A DNA stretch of 5,832 nt from Deltaproteobacteria bacterium (lineage in GTDB: Bacteria > Desulfobacterota > Desulfobulbia > Desulfobulbales > BM004): NCBI GenBank assembly GCA_019313095.1, contig JAFDBU010000230.1, positions 1-5,832 on the forward strand. The letters run 5' to 3'. How positions within the stretch are numbered: the first letter of the stretch is position 1; every line of letters begins with the position of its first letter. This document shows positions 5,630-5,832 of this stretch, piece after piece. A program made the translations under genes and the position numbers. The notes under the pieces are model-generated. The model was not told where the DNA came from. It was given only the letters and a program-made list of their open reading frames with translations, and searched no databases.

Positions 5630-5832
5630 TCAGTTATTCTCTTCAGCAAGCACAGCTCTCCGGCTCAACCTGATCTTGCCGCGGCTGTCGATCTCAAGGA
5701 CTTTTACCCTGACTTCGTCACCCTCTTTCAGAATATCAGTCACCTTATTGACCCGTTTATCCGCCAGTTCGGAGATATGCACCAGACCATCAGTACCGGG
5801 CAGGATCTCAACAAAGGCACCGAAATCCTTAA
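5630..5832 (-). CDS. pnp: Polyribonucleotide nucleotidyltransferase, C-terminal part
   Basis: Only the last 66 codons and the stop are in the window; the gene continues past the right edge. The translated part is an S1 RNA-binding domain, with the hallmark KDFGAFVEI at its start, then [22 protein letters not shown], and the closing [16 protein letters not shown]. This is followed by a very short tail (AVLAEENN). An S1 domain at the extreme C-terminus, together with the M16 peptidase and dut downstream, points to polynucleotide phosphorylase, the phosphate-dependent 3'-to-5' exoribonuclease of RNA decay. Ribosomal protein S1 or another S1-domain protein is a less likely alternative, because the catalytic domains lie outside the window. 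Confidence 0.85.
   Translation of the reverse strand, partial: KDFGAFVEILPGTDGLVHISELADKRVNKVTDILKEGDEVRVKVLEIDSRGKIRLSRRAVLAEENN

Overview
The window looks like an ordinary chromosomal segment of a Gram-negative, probably anaerobic delta-proteobacterium-like organism (Desulfobacterota sensu lato). This rests on a lipoprotein signal peptide, a well-formed sigma-54 (-24/-12) promoter, moderate GC content, and the gene order pnp / M16 peptidase / dut / YycJ-type metallo-hydrolase. The lineage is an inference from gene content and style, not from a marker gene.

Left block (plus strand, 1-2178): the nearly complete hisB (imidazoleglycerol-phosphate dehydratase, histidine biosynthesis) runs off the left edge. 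It is followed closely by a GTG-started lipoprotein of unknown function with its own good ribosome binding site. After a 148-bp gap, with a possible sigma-70 promoter and two small hairpins, comes a short TtcA-type PP-loop protein that probably thiolates tRNA.

Middle block (2179-2947): a 388-bp gene-free stretch leads to a 67-residue cysteine-rich protein that I cannot assign to a family. Its upstream DNA holds nested inverted repeats (2301-2379), a near-consensus sigma-54 promoter (2417-2432), and a leader of about 120 nt. The leader can form a 10-bp hairpin whose loop is complementary over 12 bp to the bases just before a perfect Shine-Dalgarno. This is the most interesting part of the window: a small unknown protein that seems to be regulated both at transcription (sigma-54 activator) and possibly at the RNA level. 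Two hairpins follow the gene, between the converging plus- and minus-strand units.

Right block (minus strand, 5832 down to 2948): the 3' end of pnp (S1 domain of polynucleotide phosphorylase), a strong intrinsic terminator, a 17-bp palindrome, an M16 zinc peptidase without a Shine-Dalgarno, dut (dUTPase, TTG start) and a YycJ/WalJ-like metallo-beta-lactamase-fold hydrolase. The last three are spaced 43-52 bp apart in the same direction and are probably co-transcribed. They are housekeeping genes of RNA, protein and nucleotide quality control. No tRNA, rRNA, CRISPR array, insertion sequence or prophage gene was seen.
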